NCBI GenBank assembly: GCA_000383715.1
Contig: KB911839.1
Span: 1 to 64,000, forward strand
Direction of reading: 5' to 3'
Length of the DNA stretch: 64,000 bases
Source of the DNA: Verrucomicrobia bacterium SCGC AAA164-E04
GTDB lineage: Bacteria > Verrucomicrobiota > Verrucomicrobiia > Limisphaerales > AAA164-E04
Of the stretch, positions 1 through 9,452 are shown piece after piece; position 1 is the stretch's first letter, and each line of letters opens with the position of its first letter. The position numbers were made by a program, and so were the translations under genes. A model generated the notes under the pieces. The model was given only the letters and a program-made list of their open reading frames with translations. It had not been told where the DNA came from and did no database searches.

Positions 1-975
1 GAACGGAATGAAGATTGCGATCGCGGTAAACCAGGGAAAGGAAGTTGGCTGATTCACTATCCAGAGTATTTCATAACATAATGTTCCAATGGCGGTAGCC
101 CATACCATTCTGGACCATTGTTGACGAATGGATACCACCAGCACACCGATATTCAACAGTCCGATGTAAGTGAAGAGTGCAGCTACCTGCGATGTGTTGG
201 AATCCAATAACAGGGGGGTGATGTAGCCACCCAGGAGGCCAAGCCCCGCCACAATCTGTGCTCTCCAGCGATCAGCCAAAAAAATTGCTCCTGCAGTCAG
301 TAACGACATCAATGCAAAAGTGACCCCGAGGCTGAAGAAGCGAAAATGATATACCGAGTGTGCTGCAAACGAGACGGCATAAAGTCCCACGATCCCAGTG
401 GCTGTTAAGGTGTGGGAGGTGATCTTGTAAGGTTTACGGTTCATCCGGATGCCTCCCAGCATCATGCTCGCTGCTATAACGTATCCGATGCTTACCCGGG
501 CGGCAGGGGACATCAAATTGTGGTCAAAGGAATATTTCACAAAAAAGGAAATCGCGAATAATAGTGCTAATCCGCCGATCCAGGCGAACAATCGAGCTCC
601 CATGAACATCTCCCATGAGAAGGAAGGTTCAGGGGAATGATGAGCTGGAGCGATAGGAGGTTTTGGTTCAGTCGGGATTTTGGCAACAACTGCATTCTTC
701 GTCTGTTTGGGCTCAACTCCAGATGTCTGTGCTTTCACATCGGTATTATAGGGGGAAGAAATCTTTGCCTTTTGAATGGATGGGGTGCTGCGTATTGGAC
801 GTTGCTCAGGCATGTATTCCAACTCGGCTAGTTGCTTCTCTGCCTTTGTGGTAAGCGCCTTCTCCTTCCAAATGCTCCATTCCTTTTGCGTTTTCTGCGC
901 TATCCAGAGGGCTGATGCGGACAGCATCAGGGGGAGCATGTGCCAAATGAGCTCGAATTCGATGAATGATAACAT
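1..975 (-). CDS. DUF2339 family membrane protein, C-terminus beyond window edge
   Basis: The reverse strand is open from an ATG at 975 to the window edge (325 codons), and an in-frame stop lies five codons upstream, so this start is the only ATG option. The N-terminus has one membrane segment (about residues 10-27), then a charged stretch and a Pro-rich linker to residue 120. From residue 121 follows WEMFMGARLFAWIGG and then FVKYSFD, the hallmark entry into the multi-spanning DUF2339 core, and continuous hydrophobic helices run to the edge. Family members are large polytopic inner-membrane proteins of unknown function, often 800-1000 residues, so well over half is probably missing here. The family call rests on the motif and topology. 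No function is assigned. Confidence 0.8.
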   Translation of the reverse strand, partial: MLSFIEFELIWHMLPLMLSASALWIAQKTQKEWSIWKEKALTTKAEKQLAELEYMPEQRPIRSTPSIQKAKISSPYNTDVKAQTSGVEPKQTKNAVVAKIPTEPKPPIAPAHHSPEPSFSWEMFMGARLFAWIGGLALLFAISFFVKYSFDHNLMSPAARVSIGYVIAASMMLGGIRMNRKPYKITSHTLTATGIVGLYAVSFAAHSVYHFRFFSLGVTFALMSLLTAGAIFLADRWRAQIVAGLGLLGGYITPLLLDSNTSQVAALFTYIGLLNIGVLVVSIRQQWSRMVWATAIGTLCYEILWIVNQPTSFPWFTAIAIFIPF

Positions 976-1363
976 GATAATTTTTACGGTATTGATTCTT
1001 TAAGGCGCTTGTATTCCGTTGTGCATTATGTGTACCAAAATTCATTTAACGTATCTAACTAACTGAATAGGAATAAGAAACGTTTTTTGATTCCTGTTCG
1101 TTGCTATGAGGGAGAGGCCTGTTGTCTGTGCGTTTTATGTATGCCTGATTTGCATTTTATGTATATCAGGTTTGCGTTTTAGGTTTACTCCCTTGTTTGA
1201 CTATATTTCACAAAAGGTGTGCTTGGCTTTGGTTTCAAGTCACAAAGTATTGCTTACTAACTTCGTTGTTTCTAAACAATGAACCGCTATTCTGAAGGTG
1301 TTAGGTCGAGAATTACGTTGGCTCGAGTGGTTGATTCCTATTATGGTTTGAGGGTAATCAGCT
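976..1363. other. Intergenic gap between divergent genes
   Basis: This 388-base gap separates the leftward DUF2339 gene from the rightward TIM-barrel gene, so it should hold both promoters. It is AT-rich. Short ORFs exist on both strands, but none has a convincing protein pattern. The one clear structure is a set of three imperfect tandem repeats at 1130-1195, listed separately. No tRNA or hairpin terminator was seen. Confidence 0.5.
1130..1195. repeat. Three tandem imperfect 22-bp repeats
   Basis: Three consecutive 22-base units start at 1130, 1152 and 1174. Each begins GCRTTTTAKGT. Units 1 and 2 share most positions, while unit 3 diverges in its second half. The spacing is two helical turns, so the units would present the same DNA face, as expected for a multi-copy regulator site between divergent genes. 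It could equally be neutral slippage. No known binding motif was recognised. Confidence 0.5.
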
Positions 1364-2284
1364 ATGAAATTTACTCGCCGCCAATTTATTCGCAGCGCTG
1401 CCCTGGCAGGAGCCGGGTGCCTGGTTTCTTCAGGCATGCCTTCCCAACTTTCCGCTCAAATGTCCCGCTCACGCATGAACCCCGAGTATAAAGCAAGAGG
1501 CGGCCCTGTTCGACACTCGGTGATGGGGTGGTGTTTTAATCCCATGCCGACGAGTGATTTGATCCGGCAGGGGAAGGCAATGGGACTAGAAGGCATTGAG
1601 GGTATATCTCAATCTTCGTATAAGGAGGCAATGGATGCAGGCTTAAAAATTTCGCTTGTTTCAGGCGGTCACGGATTTCGCGAAGGACCCTGCAATCCCA
1701 AATTTCATGACAAAGTTGTGCAAGGATTGCGTCGATCCATTGAAACCGCATCGGATATTGGCGCCAAAAATGTCATCACATTTACAGGGATGCGTTATGA
1801 GGGCATGGATGACGAAGCCGCGGCTCAGCGCTGCGTGGAGACATGGAAGGAAGTGTTGCCATTGGCAGAGTCCAAGGGAATCACCCTGGTGCTTGAGCAC
1901 CTGAATTCCCGTGATGATTCGCATCCGATGAAGGGACACCCCGGGTATTTTGGAGATGATGTGGATTTTTGTGTTGATATGATTCGGCAAATTGGGTCGA
2001 ACCATTTCAAACTGCTGTTTGATATCTACCACGTATCCGTCATGAACGGTGATGTAATCCGTCGCATTCGCCGCTATCATCCGATGATAGGGCATTACCA
2101 CACTGCGGGGAATCCCGGTCGCGGTGAATTGGATCAAACCCAGGAAATCAATTACCCGGCCGTGATCCATGAAATCCTGAAAACCGGATATCAGGGGTTC
2201 CTTGCGCATGAGTTCATCCCTACCTGGGATGATCCCATGACTTCATTGCGCCATGGGATTCAAGTTTGTGATCTGGATGCCTGA
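1364..2284 (+). CDS. Tat-exported hydroxypyruvate isomerase-like TIM barrel
   Basis: This 306-residue protein belongs to the AP endonuclease 2 / sugar phosphate isomerase-epimerase superfamily. The N-terminus carries a twin-arginine motif (TRRQFIR, residues 4-10) and a short hydrophobic stretch, so it is likely exported folded to the periplasm. The metal-binding pattern of hydroxypyruvate isomerase-like barrels is visible: Glu178 in VLEHLNSRD, Asp220 in FDIYHV, His246 in GHYHTAGNPGRGE and Glu283 in AHEF. A purine-rich GAGGGTAA precedes the ATG. Periplasmic members of this superfamily are abundant in Verrucomicrobiota and Planctomycetota, where the substrate is usually unknown, so ketose/aldose isomerisation or epimerisation is inferred. 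It is transcribed alone. A second, different Tat-exported barrel lies at 4799-5695. Confidence 0.85.
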   Translation: MKFTRRQFIRSAALAGAGCLVSSGMPSQLSAQMSRSRMNPEYKARGGPVRHSVMGWCFNPMPTSDLIRQGKAMGLEGIEGISQSSYKEAMDAGLKISLVSGGHGFREGPCNPKFHDKVVQGLRRSIETASDIGAKNVITFTGMRYEGMDDEAAAQRCVETWKEVLPLAESKGITLVLEHLNSRDDSHPMKGHPGYFGDDVDFCVDMIRQIGSNHFKLLFDIYHVSVMNGDVIRRIRRYHPMIGHYHTAGNPGRGELDQTQEINYPAVIHEILKTGYQGFLAHEFIPTWDDPMTSLRHGIQVCDLDA

Positions 2285-2301
2285 TCAAGCAGTTGACAGA
2301 T

Positions 2302-2415
2302 TTATTCAGAAGATTCAGCGGCTAGTTCTTTTCCCTGAAAGTGTCGTGCGATCAATAAAAAGCTGAGTGGCAATGAAGCTGCGATGATGACAATAGTCAA
2401 GGTTGTGATGGTCAT
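2302..2415 (-). CDS. Possible 37-residue single-pass membrane peptide
   Basis: An ATG at 2415 opens a 37-codon frame ending in TAA at 2302. The product has one hydrophobic segment of about 22 residues (TITTLTIVIIAASLPLSFLL), then a short charged tail (ARHFQGKELAAESSE), a plausible small membrane subunit. No good ribosome binding site is visible and I do not recognise the family. It does not match CcoS or CcoQ, although a damaged cbb3 locus lies nearby. Its stop lies 17 bases beyond the end of the convergent TIM-barrel gene. It could be a chance frame. Confidence 0.35.
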   Translation of the reverse strand: MTITTLTIVIIAASLPLSFLLIARHFQGKELAAESSE

Positions 2416-3047
2416 GGAATGGGTTTGTTAGATTTTTTTTCGATTTGTTGAACCATTCATCAGGTAACGATGGTTGACTTGCTGTCAGGATGCAGGGCGC
2501 CTGATACATCCGCTCTACAAATATTGATGATCATTACACCAAAATTGGCTAATGCTGTGTGTCATTGCAATTTCCCCTCAAACATTGACCCTTCGGAATT
2601 TTCAGCAACCAAGCAACCTGCCGTAGCGTCCGAATCGAGACAGTCTCGATTTGCTCAATGATAGTTGCCGTTGTTCCATAAAGGCCATGTCCCCACATGG
2701 TGTGACATGGTTGCTTAGCTTCCTGATGAAAACGTTTGCCACCACAGATTCGGCATGGCATGGGACACATTATTTTCCGTCATGAATTAAAGCATTTGAA
2801 CCTGAATGTCATGACAGGCGAAAGTGACGAAAGAGTGCCGCTGGCAAGTCAAGTGACCTTGGTTGGTGGTCTACTGCAAACCCAACTCTCAAGGTTCATT
2901 TCCGCGTGCATTATTGCGTGAAGCTCAAACCTCAAAAATTGTCCACCGAATAGCAATAAAGTGTAAGACGTCGGGCACGACCAAGACTAATCTGCTGGTG
3001 TATGGTTCATCTTCCAGTGGTTACCAATCTAGCATGCCGGCGACTAG
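2416..3047. other. Long gap upstream of the cco remnant
   Basis: No convincing gene is present in about 630 bases. Short frames on both strands lack recognisable protein patterns. Two small hairpins are visible: AATCGAGA-CAG-TCTCGATT at 2633-2651 and CCATGT-CCCC-ACATGG at 2685-2700, the second followed by another ACATGG at 2705-2710. Neither has a T-tract. The gap is unusually long for this window and leads into a truncated gene, so it may include decayed sequence, but no similarity to a known gene could be read. Confidence 0.4.
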
Positions 3048-4562
3048 GTGGAGGGTTTGTCTGTTCTCAAACTTTCAATGTCACTTTTTGCCACAATTCA
3101 TAATACGACTGATTTTGACGCATCGGAAACGATACTCGAATCTTGTTTTCACTGCGGAACGATATGCAGGGATGCTTCGGGCAGAAAAGATGGTAAGGTA
3201 TTTTGCTGTCATGGGTGTGCGATCGTGTACGACCTTCTGCACGAAAGTGGTCTCAGTAATTATTATCAGATTAAGCCCCATTCTGGCATTCGCATTGAAC
3301 ATGATCATGCCCTCAATGAGTTTTCATACCTTGATGACCCAGCTGTTCTTGACAGTTTGCTGGACTTCCATCAATCAAATCACTCGATAGTAACTTTCTC
3401 CATTCCCTCCATACATTGTGTTGCATGTGTCTGGCTTCTTGAGAATCTCTACCGCCTGCAGGAAGGTGTGGGTGAGTCCAAAGTCAACTTCCCACGCAAA
3501 GAAGTTCGCATCACTTTTGATCATGAAAAAGTGTCCCTGAGCACACTGGTCGCTTTACTGGCCCGAATGGGCTATCAACCTGAACTCAAGTGGGCGGATC
3601 AATCTACTCCAAGGCAGGCACCAACATTCAAGCGGATTCACCTGCAACTGGGGGTGGCTGGTTTTGCTTTCGGAAATATCATGCTTTTCAGTCTTCCTGC
3701 CTATTTTGGCATGAACGAGTGGAACGGTGCTGGATTCCAGCAGTTTTTTAGATGGTTGAGCTTACTGATTTCACTGCCTGTGGTTTTCTACAGCGCCAGC
3801 GACTACTGGCAATCGGCTTACCGTTGTTGGAAGCGTCGCATGTTGACCATTGAACTTCCCATTGCGCTGGGTCTGGCAGCTTTATTTGCTCAGAGTCTCT
3901 TCGAAGTCATCACTGGAGCAGGTGAAGGATATTTGGATTCCTTGTGTGGCTTGGTGTTCTTTTTGTTGTGTGGAAGAATATTTCAGCAAAAGACCTATGA
4001 CCGGCTATCGTTTGATCGGGATTTTCGATCATTCTTCCCCTTGTCGGTGATACGGGTTGAGCAAGGAAGAGAAAGGATTGTTTCCGTATCAGAAATCCGC
4101 AGGGGGGATATGCTGATATTGCGTCTCGGAGATCTGGTGCCGGCTGACTCCGTGCTCGTGAAGGGCGATGCAGTGATGGATTACAGTTTTGTGACGGGGG
4201 AATCGGATCCTGTAGAATGTCTGGACGGAGATCGAATATATGCGGGTGGAAAGCAGATGGGCGGCCGTATCCAGATCCGGATCGTCAAGCCTGTATCGCA
4301 GAGTTACCTCACTTCCCTTTGGAATCAGGAAGTATTTAAAAAAGTGCCCGAATCACATATTGGATCCTTGACCAACCATGTAAGTCGTTATTTTACAGTG
4401 GCTGTGATCGCGATTGCATTGTCTTCAGCAGTGATATGGTTATGGGTCGATGCGGGCAAGGCCCTGTATGCTTTTACTTCCGTATTAATCGTTGCCTGCC
4501 CGTGTGCATTGGCGCTAGCCGCACCATTTGCTCATGGAACTGCACTGAGATTGCTTGGAAAG
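3048..4562 (+). pseudogene. ccoI: ccoI 5' part: cbb3-assembly Cu P-type ATPase, truncated
   Basis: The frame opens at GTG 3048 (ATG 3078 is an alternative) and matches the N-terminal two thirds of a CcoI/FixI-type copper-exporting P1B ATPase, which loads copper for cbb3 cytochrome oxidase. Visible are the N-terminal Cys-rich metal site (FHCG, then FCCHGCAIVYDLL), an HMA-like domain with Cys124-Val-Ala-Cys127, membrane helices, the actuator TGES at 383-386 and the membrane CPC site at 484-486. Homology stops after TALRLLGK at residue 505. The phosphorylation motif DKTGT, the nucleotide-binding domain and GDGxND are all absent. The open frame reads on to 4775, but those last 70 codons are a shifted reading of ccoP and flanking DNA. 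The product could not hydrolyse ATP, so this is a broken gene. Confidence 0.85.
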
Positions 4563-4696
4563 ATTCCATGCAGCCGAGCGAAATCTATGCCGTTGCAAGC
4601 TACATCCTCACGCTGCGCGGGACAGATCCTCCTAATCCTAAAGCACCCGAAAACGAGATCACAACGCCTTCGGTTGATGCCTCAATGTTTGAATAA
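4550..4696 (+). pseudogene. ccoP: ccoP 3' end: cbb3 oxidase diheme subunit remnant
   Basis: In the reading frame shifted relative to ccoI, codons from TGG at 4556 to TAA at 4694-4696 encode WKDSMQPSEIYAVASYI, then LTLRGTDPPNPKAPEN and a short tail. This matches the C-terminus of CcoP, the membrane-anchored diheme cytochrome c subunit of cbb3 oxidase, where a WKD..L.P..I..V.SYIL.L.GT.P.N.KAPEG pattern closes the second heme domain. Everything upstream, including both CxxCH heme sites, is missing and replaced by ccoI sequence. No start codon or RBS is expected. Both remnants are on the plus strand, consistent with an ancestral ccoI...ccoP order and loss of the DNA between. Confidence 0.8.
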
Positions 4697-4798
4697 CAGG
4701 AGTGAGAGTGGTCTCCATATCATAGTGATCACGGAAACGATGAAACCAAGTGAACCGTTGCACCTTTTCATTTAGAATCTCGTGCACAGCTTGAATCC

Positions 4799-5695
4799 TT
4801 AAGAGGATTTGATCCAATGCCTTAGCGTTGCCAAATCTTTCTCAAGGGCGTTCGTGTTGGGTTCGAGGCCGGCCCGTTGCAGGTATTCAACATGCAGAGA
4901 GATAGGGCCTTCAAATCCGTTCAATCGTTCGGGAGTGAAAAATCGATCATTCACCCATCCATCACCCAGGGGAACATTGACAAGTTTCCCTTCCTCCCAG
5001 CGAAAATCCTTCACATAAACGGCCCCTACATGAGGTTGAATCACATTCCAGTAGACCGGCCAGCTCATGCCTGCCTCTGCTTTCGCATGGCGTATATCGA
5101 ATCCTACCGCCATATGCTCTCGAGGGATGCCTTTCAGTAATTCCCGTAAATCCCATATCGTTCCTCCCAGATACCGATCCCCGGCATGATTCTGGTAAAT
5201 GGCCTGCATGCCGAGTTCCCGGTTGAGAGCAGCAAGCTCTTTGGCCATTGATTTAAAGTTGGCTATCTGATCAATCACCGATTTCTTCAAATCATATTTG
5301 TAGTAGGACATTCTGTAACGCTTGACGCCGAGTTTTGAAGCCAGTCGCAGCGTTTTTTCTGATAATGGATCATCTGCACGGTTGATTCCTGAGGCCATGA
5401 TGGTCATATCGACATCATGCGTCCTGAGAGCCTGCATTAGCTTCGGCAAATCTTCTTCCACACGTTCAGGTGGAACGTGGCCTCCAGGTCTGACTGTTCC
5501 CTCAATCCCGTCAAACCCAAGCCGTTTGATGGTTGCAGCCAGTTCTTCGAAGGACATTCCTTGCAAAAACTTTACGAAGGCGCAGATCGGATGCTTGTGT
5601 TTGCCTGATTGGCCAAATAGATGGGGCGGAATCAGCAGAGAGCCTGCAGCCATGGACGATTGAATGGCAAAACTTCTTCGGTTGATGGATTTCAT
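4799..5695 (-). CDS. Tat-exported sugar isomerase/epimerase-like TIM barrel
   Basis: I chose the ATG at 5695 rather than the longer frame because it places a twin-arginine motif (INRRSFAI, residues 4-11) at the N-terminus. The mature protein of a 298-residue product is a xylose isomerase-like TIM barrel. Likely metal and substrate ligands are Glu65 in GIEGT, Asn169-His170 in YQNHAGD, Asp200 in GFDIRHA, Lys229-Asp230 in VYVKDF and Glu270 in HVEYL. Members are usually periplasmic in this phylum and act on unidentified sugars, so the function is inferred only at family level. It is convergent with the cco remnant and divergent from purS. It is only distantly related to the barrel at 1364-2284, so it is not a recent duplicate. 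Confidence 0.85.
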   Translation of the reverse strand: MKSINRRSFAIQSSMAAGSLLIPPHLFGQSGKHKHPICAFVKFLQGMSFEELAATIKRLGFDGIEGTVRPGGHVPPERVEEDLPKLMQALRTHDVDMTIMASGINRADDPLSEKTLRLASKLGVKRYRMSYYKYDLKKSVIDQIANFKSMAKELAALNRELGMQAIYQNHAGDRYLGGTIWDLRELLKGIPREHMAVGFDIRHAKAEAGMSWPVYWNVIQPHVGAVYVKDFRWEEGKLVNVPLGDGWVNDRFFTPERLNGFEGPISLHVEYLQRAGLEPNTNALEKDLATLRHWIKSS

Positions 5696-5838
5696 AAGGA
5701 GAAACACTACCCTAAACGACGAGGACGGATCCTCCAAGACGATAAAGGTTGCCATAATCGTTCGACTTTTTCAAAAAAAACTAGCGAGAGACGTTCTGTC
5801 AACGCATGATGGTTCCTGTTAGGTTTGAATGGCAAATC

Positions 5839-6078
5839 ATGAAGGTTAAGATCATAATCACTCCCAAGAAAGCTGTCCTTGATCCCCAGGGCCAGGCGGT
5901 GCTTAATGCATTGGAGCACATGGGGTACGATGGGGTAAAGGATGTGCATGTAGGTCGTTTTCTCGAGCTGGAACTCTCGGGTGACAAAGCGTCCATGGAA
6001 TCACGGATTGAAGAAGCCTGCCACAGGTTTCTCTCCAATCCCGTGATCGAAGATTACCGAGTTGAATGGGAGGAATGA
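5839..6078 (+). CDS. purS: Phosphoribosylformylglycinamidine synthase subunit PurS
   Basis: This 80-residue product starts at ATG 5839, which gives the standard N-terminus MKVKIIITPKKAVLDPQG; the earlier ATG at 5806 adds residues not seen in the family. The residues LNALEHMGYDGVKDVHVGRF match PurS, the small structural subunit of the three-part FGAM synthase, where it bridges PurQ and PurL and helps form the ammonia channel. The length is normal for PurS. purQ follows 67 bases downstream, then purL, all on the same strand, so the complete PurSQL complex of step four of purine synthesis is encoded here in the cytoplasm. Confidence 0.95.
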   Translation: MKVKIIITPKKAVLDPQGQAVLNALEHMGYDGVKDVHVGRFLELELSGDKASMESRIEEACHRFLSNPVIEDYRVEWEE

Positions 6079-6145
6079 ATTTTCTGACTTTCGGGCGACC
6101 CTGTGCGCCATCTTCTTTTAAACTGACTAAAACCAAACAACGTTT

Positions 6146-6904
6146 ATGACTCAGGTCGATACCGAGACAGAATTATCAACTATTTCTGATCAGGGAAATG
6201 CCTCCAAATTTTCTTTTGGAGTGCTACAGTTTCCCGGCTCCAACAGTGATCAGGACTGCGTCAATGCCATTGAGGTCCTTGGGCATGAAGCCCATTATGT
6301 ATGGCATAAAGAAGAGAGTCTGGGGCACTTGGATGCGGTATTGGTGCCAGGAGGTTTCTCTTACGGGGATTACTTGCGAGCGGGTGCCATTGCCAGATTC
6401 AGCCCGGTCATGCGTGCTTTGGCTGATTTTGCGGAGAACGGCGGATTGGTCCTGGGAGTGTGCAACGGATTTCAAATTTTATGTGAAGCAGGATTGTTGC
6501 CCGGTGCCTTGATTCTCAACCGTTCACTGCAGTTTCGATCTGAATTCGTACATCTGAGTACGGTCAATTCGGGTACTCCTTTCACGAAAGCCATTCCCGC
6601 CGACCAATTGATGCGAGTGCCGATTGCTCATGGCGAAGGCTGTTACTTTGCTGATGGATCCACCCTCAATGAGATGGAATCCCATGGCCAGATTCTCTGG
6701 AAGTATGCAACGGCTCAAGGAGATTTAGAGGATCATGCCAATCCAAACGGATCCGTTCATGGAATCGCCGGAGTTTGTAACAAGGCTGGAAATGTGGCGG
6801 CCCTTATGCCTCACCCTGAACGAGCCTGTCAGGAGGCCATCGGTAGTGCGGATGGACAGTGGATTTTTCGCAGCCTGATCGAACACTTGAAGGATGCCAA
6901 ATAA
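6146..6904 (+). CDS. purQ: FGAM synthase glutaminase subunit PurQ
   Basis: This class I glutamine amidotransferase of 252 residues supplies ammonia to PurL for conversion of FGAR to FGAM. The core starts at FGVLQFPGSNSDQD (about residue 24). The oxyanion region PGGFSYGDYLRAGAIAR is at 68-84, the nucleophile Cys106 lies in GVCNGFQIL, HGEG is at 162-165, and the catalytic His223 and Glu225 are in MPHPERA. About 22 extra N-terminal residues precede the usual PurQ start; no later in-frame ATG restores the family length, so the extension is probably real. It lies between purS and purL with gaps of 67 and 66 bases. Confidence 0.95.
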   Translation: MTQVDTETELSTISDQGNASKFSFGVLQFPGSNSDQDCVNAIEVLGHEAHYVWHKEESLGHLDAVLVPGGFSYGDYLRAGAIARFSPVMRALADFAENGGLVLGVCNGFQILCEAGLLPGALILNRSLQFRSEFVHLSTVNSGTPFTKAIPADQLMRVPIAHGEGCYFADGSTLNEMESHGQILWKYATAQGDLEDHANPNGSVHGIAGVCNKAGNVAALMPHPERACQEAIGSADGQWIFRSLIEHLKDAK

Positions 6905-6970
6905 TACAAATCTGTTTCAATCATATCGCTCAAAATTTTTCCCATCGATTACGTCACAGGATTCAAAAAC

Positions 6971-9289
6971 ATGTCCGATCCAAAAATTACGCCTGAACTG
7001 ATACGGCAACACAATCTCACGGACGAGGAATATCAGCTCATTCTCAAACAACTTGGCCGTGAGCCGAACATCACTGAACTGGGTATTTTTTCGGTGATGT
7101 GGAGTGAACACTGCTCTTACAAAAACACACGCTCGCTGCTCAAAGGCTTTCCGACGCGCTCCTCAAATGTGCTTGTTCCTGCGGGAGAGGAAAACGCCGG
7201 GGTGATTGATATTGGTGATGGTTTGGCGGTGGCTTTTAAAATCGAATCGCACAATCATCCCAGCGCTGTGGAACCGTTTCAAGGTGCAACCACAGGGGTA
7301 GGAGGGATCATCCGTGATATCTTTACCATGGGGGCTCGGCCTATTTGCGCCGTCAATTCCCTGCGCTTTGGTAAGTTAGATTCGCCTGAGGTACGACGTC
7401 TGTTTCGTGGTGTGGTGGCAGGGATTGGACACTATGGCAATTGTTTCGGCATTCCTACAGTGGCGGGTGAAGTTTACTTTGATGAATCCTATGAAGGAAA
7501 CCCTTTGGTCAACGCTTTCAGTCTTGGTGTGCTGAGGCATGAACAAATTGCACGAGGTGCAGCGCAGGGCATTGGGAATCCTGTGTTTTACGTCGGACCG
7601 GCGACCGGTCGTGACGGACTTGCAGGAGCTGCGTTTGCCTCTCAGGATTTGACCGAAGAGTCAGCCGAACAACAACGCGGAGCCGTACAGGTCGGGGATC
7701 CTTTCATGGAAAAACTTTGTATGGAGGCCTGTCTGGAGCTGTTGGCAACAGGTGCCGTGGCCGGGATTCAGGATATGGGGGCTGCTGGATTGACCTGCTC
7801 CACTTGCGAGACAGCTGCACGGGGAGGCACTGGGATTGAGATTGAACTGGATAAAGTACCTCAACGTGGTCCGGGCATGAGTCCTTATGAAATCATGTTG
7901 AGCGAGTCCCAGGAGCGCATGTTGATTATTGTGCACAAAGGACGGGAGGACGATGTGAAGCGTATTTTTGACAAATGGGATTTACCGTGGGCAGAGATTG
8001 GGTTTGTCACCGATACAGGTCAAATGGTGGTGAAACATCATGGGGAAGTGGTTGCGGATTTGCCTGCCGCCAAGTTAGCTGATGAGGCACCGATTTACCA
8101 TCGCGAAGCTATTGAACCCGAATATTTAAAGGAAACGCGTGGTTTGGATCTGCACTCGACCCAAGACACGACCGACGTTGAAGGGGATCTGCATGCATTG
8201 ATGGCCTGGCCTACAATCGCATCCAAGAACTGGGTTTATCGTCAGTATGATTACACGGTTCGAAACGGCACGATGGTTCATCCCGGATCCGATGCTGCGG
8301 TGATACGTGTGAAACCTGATTCTCTTCCCGTGTTGTCTGAAGACTCCCCAAATCGTGATGTCATCCCGCCCGAAAAATACCTTGCGATGTCGGTCGATGG
8401 GAATGGTGCTTATGTGTATCTGGACCCATACGAGGGAGGCAAGATTGCGGTTGCAGAGGCTGCTCGTAATTTGGCCTGCTCAGGTGCCGTGCCCTTGGGG
8501 ACAACAGACAATTTGAATTTTGGAAACCCTCACAACCCAGAGCTTTTTTGGCAATTGAAGGAAGCGGTGCGCGGGCTAGCAGATGCCTGCACATATTTTG
8601 AAGCGCCGGTGACAGGAGGAAACGTCAGTCTCTACAACCAAAACCCAAAAGGAGCCATCGACCCGACCCCGACTGTCGCCATGGTTGGATTGATTGAGGA
8701 TCCATCTCACATTACCACACAATGGTTCAAGAACGAGGGAGACGTCATTCTTTTGATCGGTGAAAGCCTCGATTCAGACGATCCCTATCAAGGTTTGGGT
8801 GGTTCAGCATATTTAAAAGTGCGTCACGGTTTGAAGAAGGGCTTGCCTCCAAGGTGTGATTTGACAGTTGAGAAGAATATTCATAATGCGCTGCGTGGCT
8901 GGATTGCACAGGGAGCCATACAAAGCGCACACGATTGCAGTGAGGGTGGCTTGGCTGTTGCCTTGGGAGAGTGTTGTATTTCAGGGGAGAGCGCTCGACA
9001 CACACCGCATTTGATAGGGGCTGAAATTCAACTCAAACGTGCTGAGCAAGATCGCCTGGATGCATTGCTTTTTGGCGAGACACAAGGTCGTATCATTATT
9101 TCTGTTCCTTCCGTTTTTGTTGGGAAAATAACAGGACAAGCCGAGGTAATGGATATTCCGGTTGAAAAAATAGGCACTGTCGGGGGCAAGACTCTATCAA
9201 TCGGAGTGGACAAGCACCAATTCGACTGGGATCTCAGCAAGCTACACGATGCATGGTTCAACTCCATTGATCAAATAATGGAATCTTGA
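6971..9289 (+). CDS. purL: FGAM synthase large subunit PurL (small-type)
   Basis: The 772-residue product has the short PurL form that works with separate PurS and PurQ, rather than the 1300-residue fused enzyme. It is ATP-dependent and converts FGAR plus ammonia to FGAM. The N-terminal signature [10 protein letters not shown] (His47) is intact, followed by [20 protein letters not shown] and [14 protein letters not shown], the Mg-ATP and FGAR binding region. A second AIRS-like half includes [15 protein letters not shown] and DNLNFGNP. The length is typical. It closes the purSQL run, and a hairpin lies 15 bases past the stop. Confidence 0.96.
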   Translation: MSDPKITPELIRQHNLTDEEYQLILKQLGREPNITELGIFSVMWSEHCSYKNTRSLLKGFPTRSSNVLVPAGEENAGVIDIGDGLAVAFKIESHNHPSAVEPFQGATTGVGGIIRDIFTMGARPICAVNSLRFGKLDSPEVRRLFRGVVAGIGHYGNCFGIPTVAGEVYFDESYEGNPLVNAFSLGVLRHEQIARGAAQGIGNPVFYVGPATGRDGLAGAAFASQDLTEESAEQQRGAVQVGDPFMEKLCMEACLELLATGAVAGIQDMGAAGLTCSTCETAARGGTGIEIELDKVPQRGPGMSPYEIMLSESQERMLIIVHKGREDDVKRIFDKWDLPWAEIGFVTDTGQMVVKHHGEVVADLPAAKLADEAPIYHREAIEPEYLKETRGLDLHSTQDTTDVEGDLHALMAWPTIASKNWVYRQYDYTVRNGTMVHPGSDAAVIRVKPDSLPVLSEDSPNRDVIPPEKYLAMSVDGNGAYVYLDPYEGGKIAVAEAARNLACSGAVPLGTTDNLNFGNPHNPELFWQLKEAVRGLADACTYFEAPVTGGNVSLYNQNPKGAIDPTPTVAMVGLIEDPSHITTQWFKNEGDVILLIGESLDSDDPYQGLGGSAYLKVRHGLKKGLPPRCDLTVEKNIHNALRGWIAQGAIQSAHDCSEGGLAVALGECCISGESARHTPHLIGAEIQLKRAEQDRLDALLFGETQGRIIISVPSVFVGKITGQAEVMDIPVEKIGTVGGKTLSIGVDKHQFDWDLSKLHDAWFNSIDQIMES

Positions 9290-9303
9290 AGGGGAAAAAC
9301 AAA

Positions 9304-9347
9304 GCGGGTCTTGGTGTACACACGATTAATTTAACACCAAAACCCGC
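9304..9347 (+). terminator. Hairpin after purL
   Basis: A long inverted repeat pairs GCGGGT and TTGGTGT (9304-9317) with ACACCAA and ACCCGC (9334-9347), with one unpaired base on each side and a 16-base loop. It begins 15 bases after the purL stop and lies between convergent genes. No T-tract follows, so it is either an atypical terminator or an mRNA 3' stabiliser. Confidence 0.5.
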
Positions 9348-9452
9348 TGTCTTCGCACTCGCGTAGACGTTCTATTTCTATCGATTATCAGGCTGTTTTC
9401 AAAGAGAAAAATTCAAAAATTTGATTTCCTAGCCATTTCATGCATACGGTGA

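Noticed and set aside
3081-3390. Plus and minus frames overlapping the CcoI N-terminus
   Set aside because: They contradict a clear CcoI pattern with metal-binding Cys motifs in the main frame.
4563-4775. The last 70 codons of the ccoI open frame as a real C-terminus
   Set aside because: They are a shifted reading of the ccoP end and of flanking DNA; the genuine CcoP residues appear in the other frame.
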